Positions 63,973-64,000 of a DNA stretch of 64,000 nucleotides are shown here, piece after piece. Under the pieces are notes generated by a model that made no database searches, was not told the DNA's origin, and saw nothing but the letters and a program-made list of their open reading frames with translations. The DNA is from Patagioenas fasciata (lineage: Eukaryota > Chordata > Aves > Columbiformes > Columbidae). The stretch spans positions 47,075,501 through 47,139,500 of the forward strand of contig NC_092523.1 of NCBI RefSeq assembly GCF_037038585.1, given 5' to 3'. Position 1 is the first letter of the stretch, and every line of letters starts with the position of its first letter. A program made the translations under genes and the position numbers.

Positions 63973-64000
63973 CTACTCTGAAGATCAGATCATCTTCAAT
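63973..64000 (-). CDS. TRIM2: TRIM2 exon, 3' end only (filamin-NHL linker)
   Basis: The last 28 bases of an exon that continues past the right edge. It reads IEDDLIFRV plus the first base of a Gly codon, before the donor GTAGGT. This is the acidic hinge between the filamin-type domain and the first NHL blade. The phase (1) fits the next exon at 55003-55106 to give ...[11 protein letters not shown]. The short length alone would be weak evidence; the match in phase and motif makes it secure. Confidence 0.9.

Larger units (their letters stand above)
41636..64000 (-). other. TRIM2: TRIM2 gene, 3' part (seven coding exons, 5' end off window)
   Basis: Gene-level entry for exons 63973-64000 (partial), 55003-55106, 53537-53704, 47175-47343, 45464-45534, 42789-42929 and 41636-41788 (with stop). 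They join in one frame to 834 bases, 277 residues plus stop; every junction is AG/GT. TRIM2 is a cytoplasmic RING E3 ubiquitin ligase, about 744 residues in mammals, reported to ubiquitinate neurofilament light chain and act in axon specification and maintenance. Seen here: IEDDLIFRVG at the end of the filamin-to-NHL linker, then six NHL repeats forming a beta-propeller. RING, B-box, coiled coil and filamin parts lie beyond base 64000. TRIM3 is the close paralogue; the terminal blades match TRIM2 as I remember it. Confidence 0.95.

Noticed and set aside
1..64000. CRISPR arrays, operons, phage or plasmid modules
   Set aside because: No regularly spaced repeats, no Shine-Dalgarno-linked frames and clear spliceosomal introns. 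The window is vertebrate.

Overview
This is eukaryotic, almost certainly avian, chromosomal DNA. It is AT-rich and mostly intronic, with GT-AG introns, one CpG island, CR1 LINE copies (the 3' end near 11.6-11.9 kb is the kind abundant in birds and reptiles) and ancient amniote SINE-like remnants. There is no bacterial or phage gene organisation, no CRISPR and no operon. The species cannot be fixed from the sequence alone.

Two protein-coding genes were recognised, both on the minus strand and in tandem. TRIM2 enters from the right edge: 28 bases of an exon at 63973-64000, then six exons down to a stop codon at 41636-41638. Together they encode the last 277 residues, essentially the whole six-bladed NHL propeller. 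Its 3' UTR probably runs down to about 37.37 kb. MND1 starts in a CpG island (about 31.5-32.36 kb) with an exon whose only coding content is the ATG. Exons 2 to 6 follow at 30.3, 29.4, 27.6, 11.3 and 9.5 kb. Exon 6 ends mid-codon, and the last coding part (about 50 residues by family comparison) was not found in 1-9417, so it should lie beyond the left edge. From memory, TRIM2 followed by MND1 in the same orientation is also the arrangement in mammals.

Layout: 1-9417 MND1 intron 6 (old CR1 reverse-transcriptase fragment, probable LTR); 9418-32118 MND1 exons 6 to 1 and their introns; 31.5-32.36 kb CpG-island promoter; about 32.4-37.37 kb intergenic; about 37.37-41.64 kb TRIM2 3' UTR; 41.64-64 kb TRIM2 NHL exons and introns, with two MIR-like SINE remnants.

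The genes are not known to act together. TRIM2 is a RING E3 ubiquitin ligase best known in neurons, and MND1 is the meiotic partner of HOP2 (PSMC3IP) in DMC1/RAD51 strand exchange. I found no new multi-gene system. The notable points are architectural: the one-codon first exon, a 20-base homopolymer used as an acceptor tract, three introns at equivalent positions in NHL blades, a duplicated GC-box promoter unit, and several old retroelement remnants.
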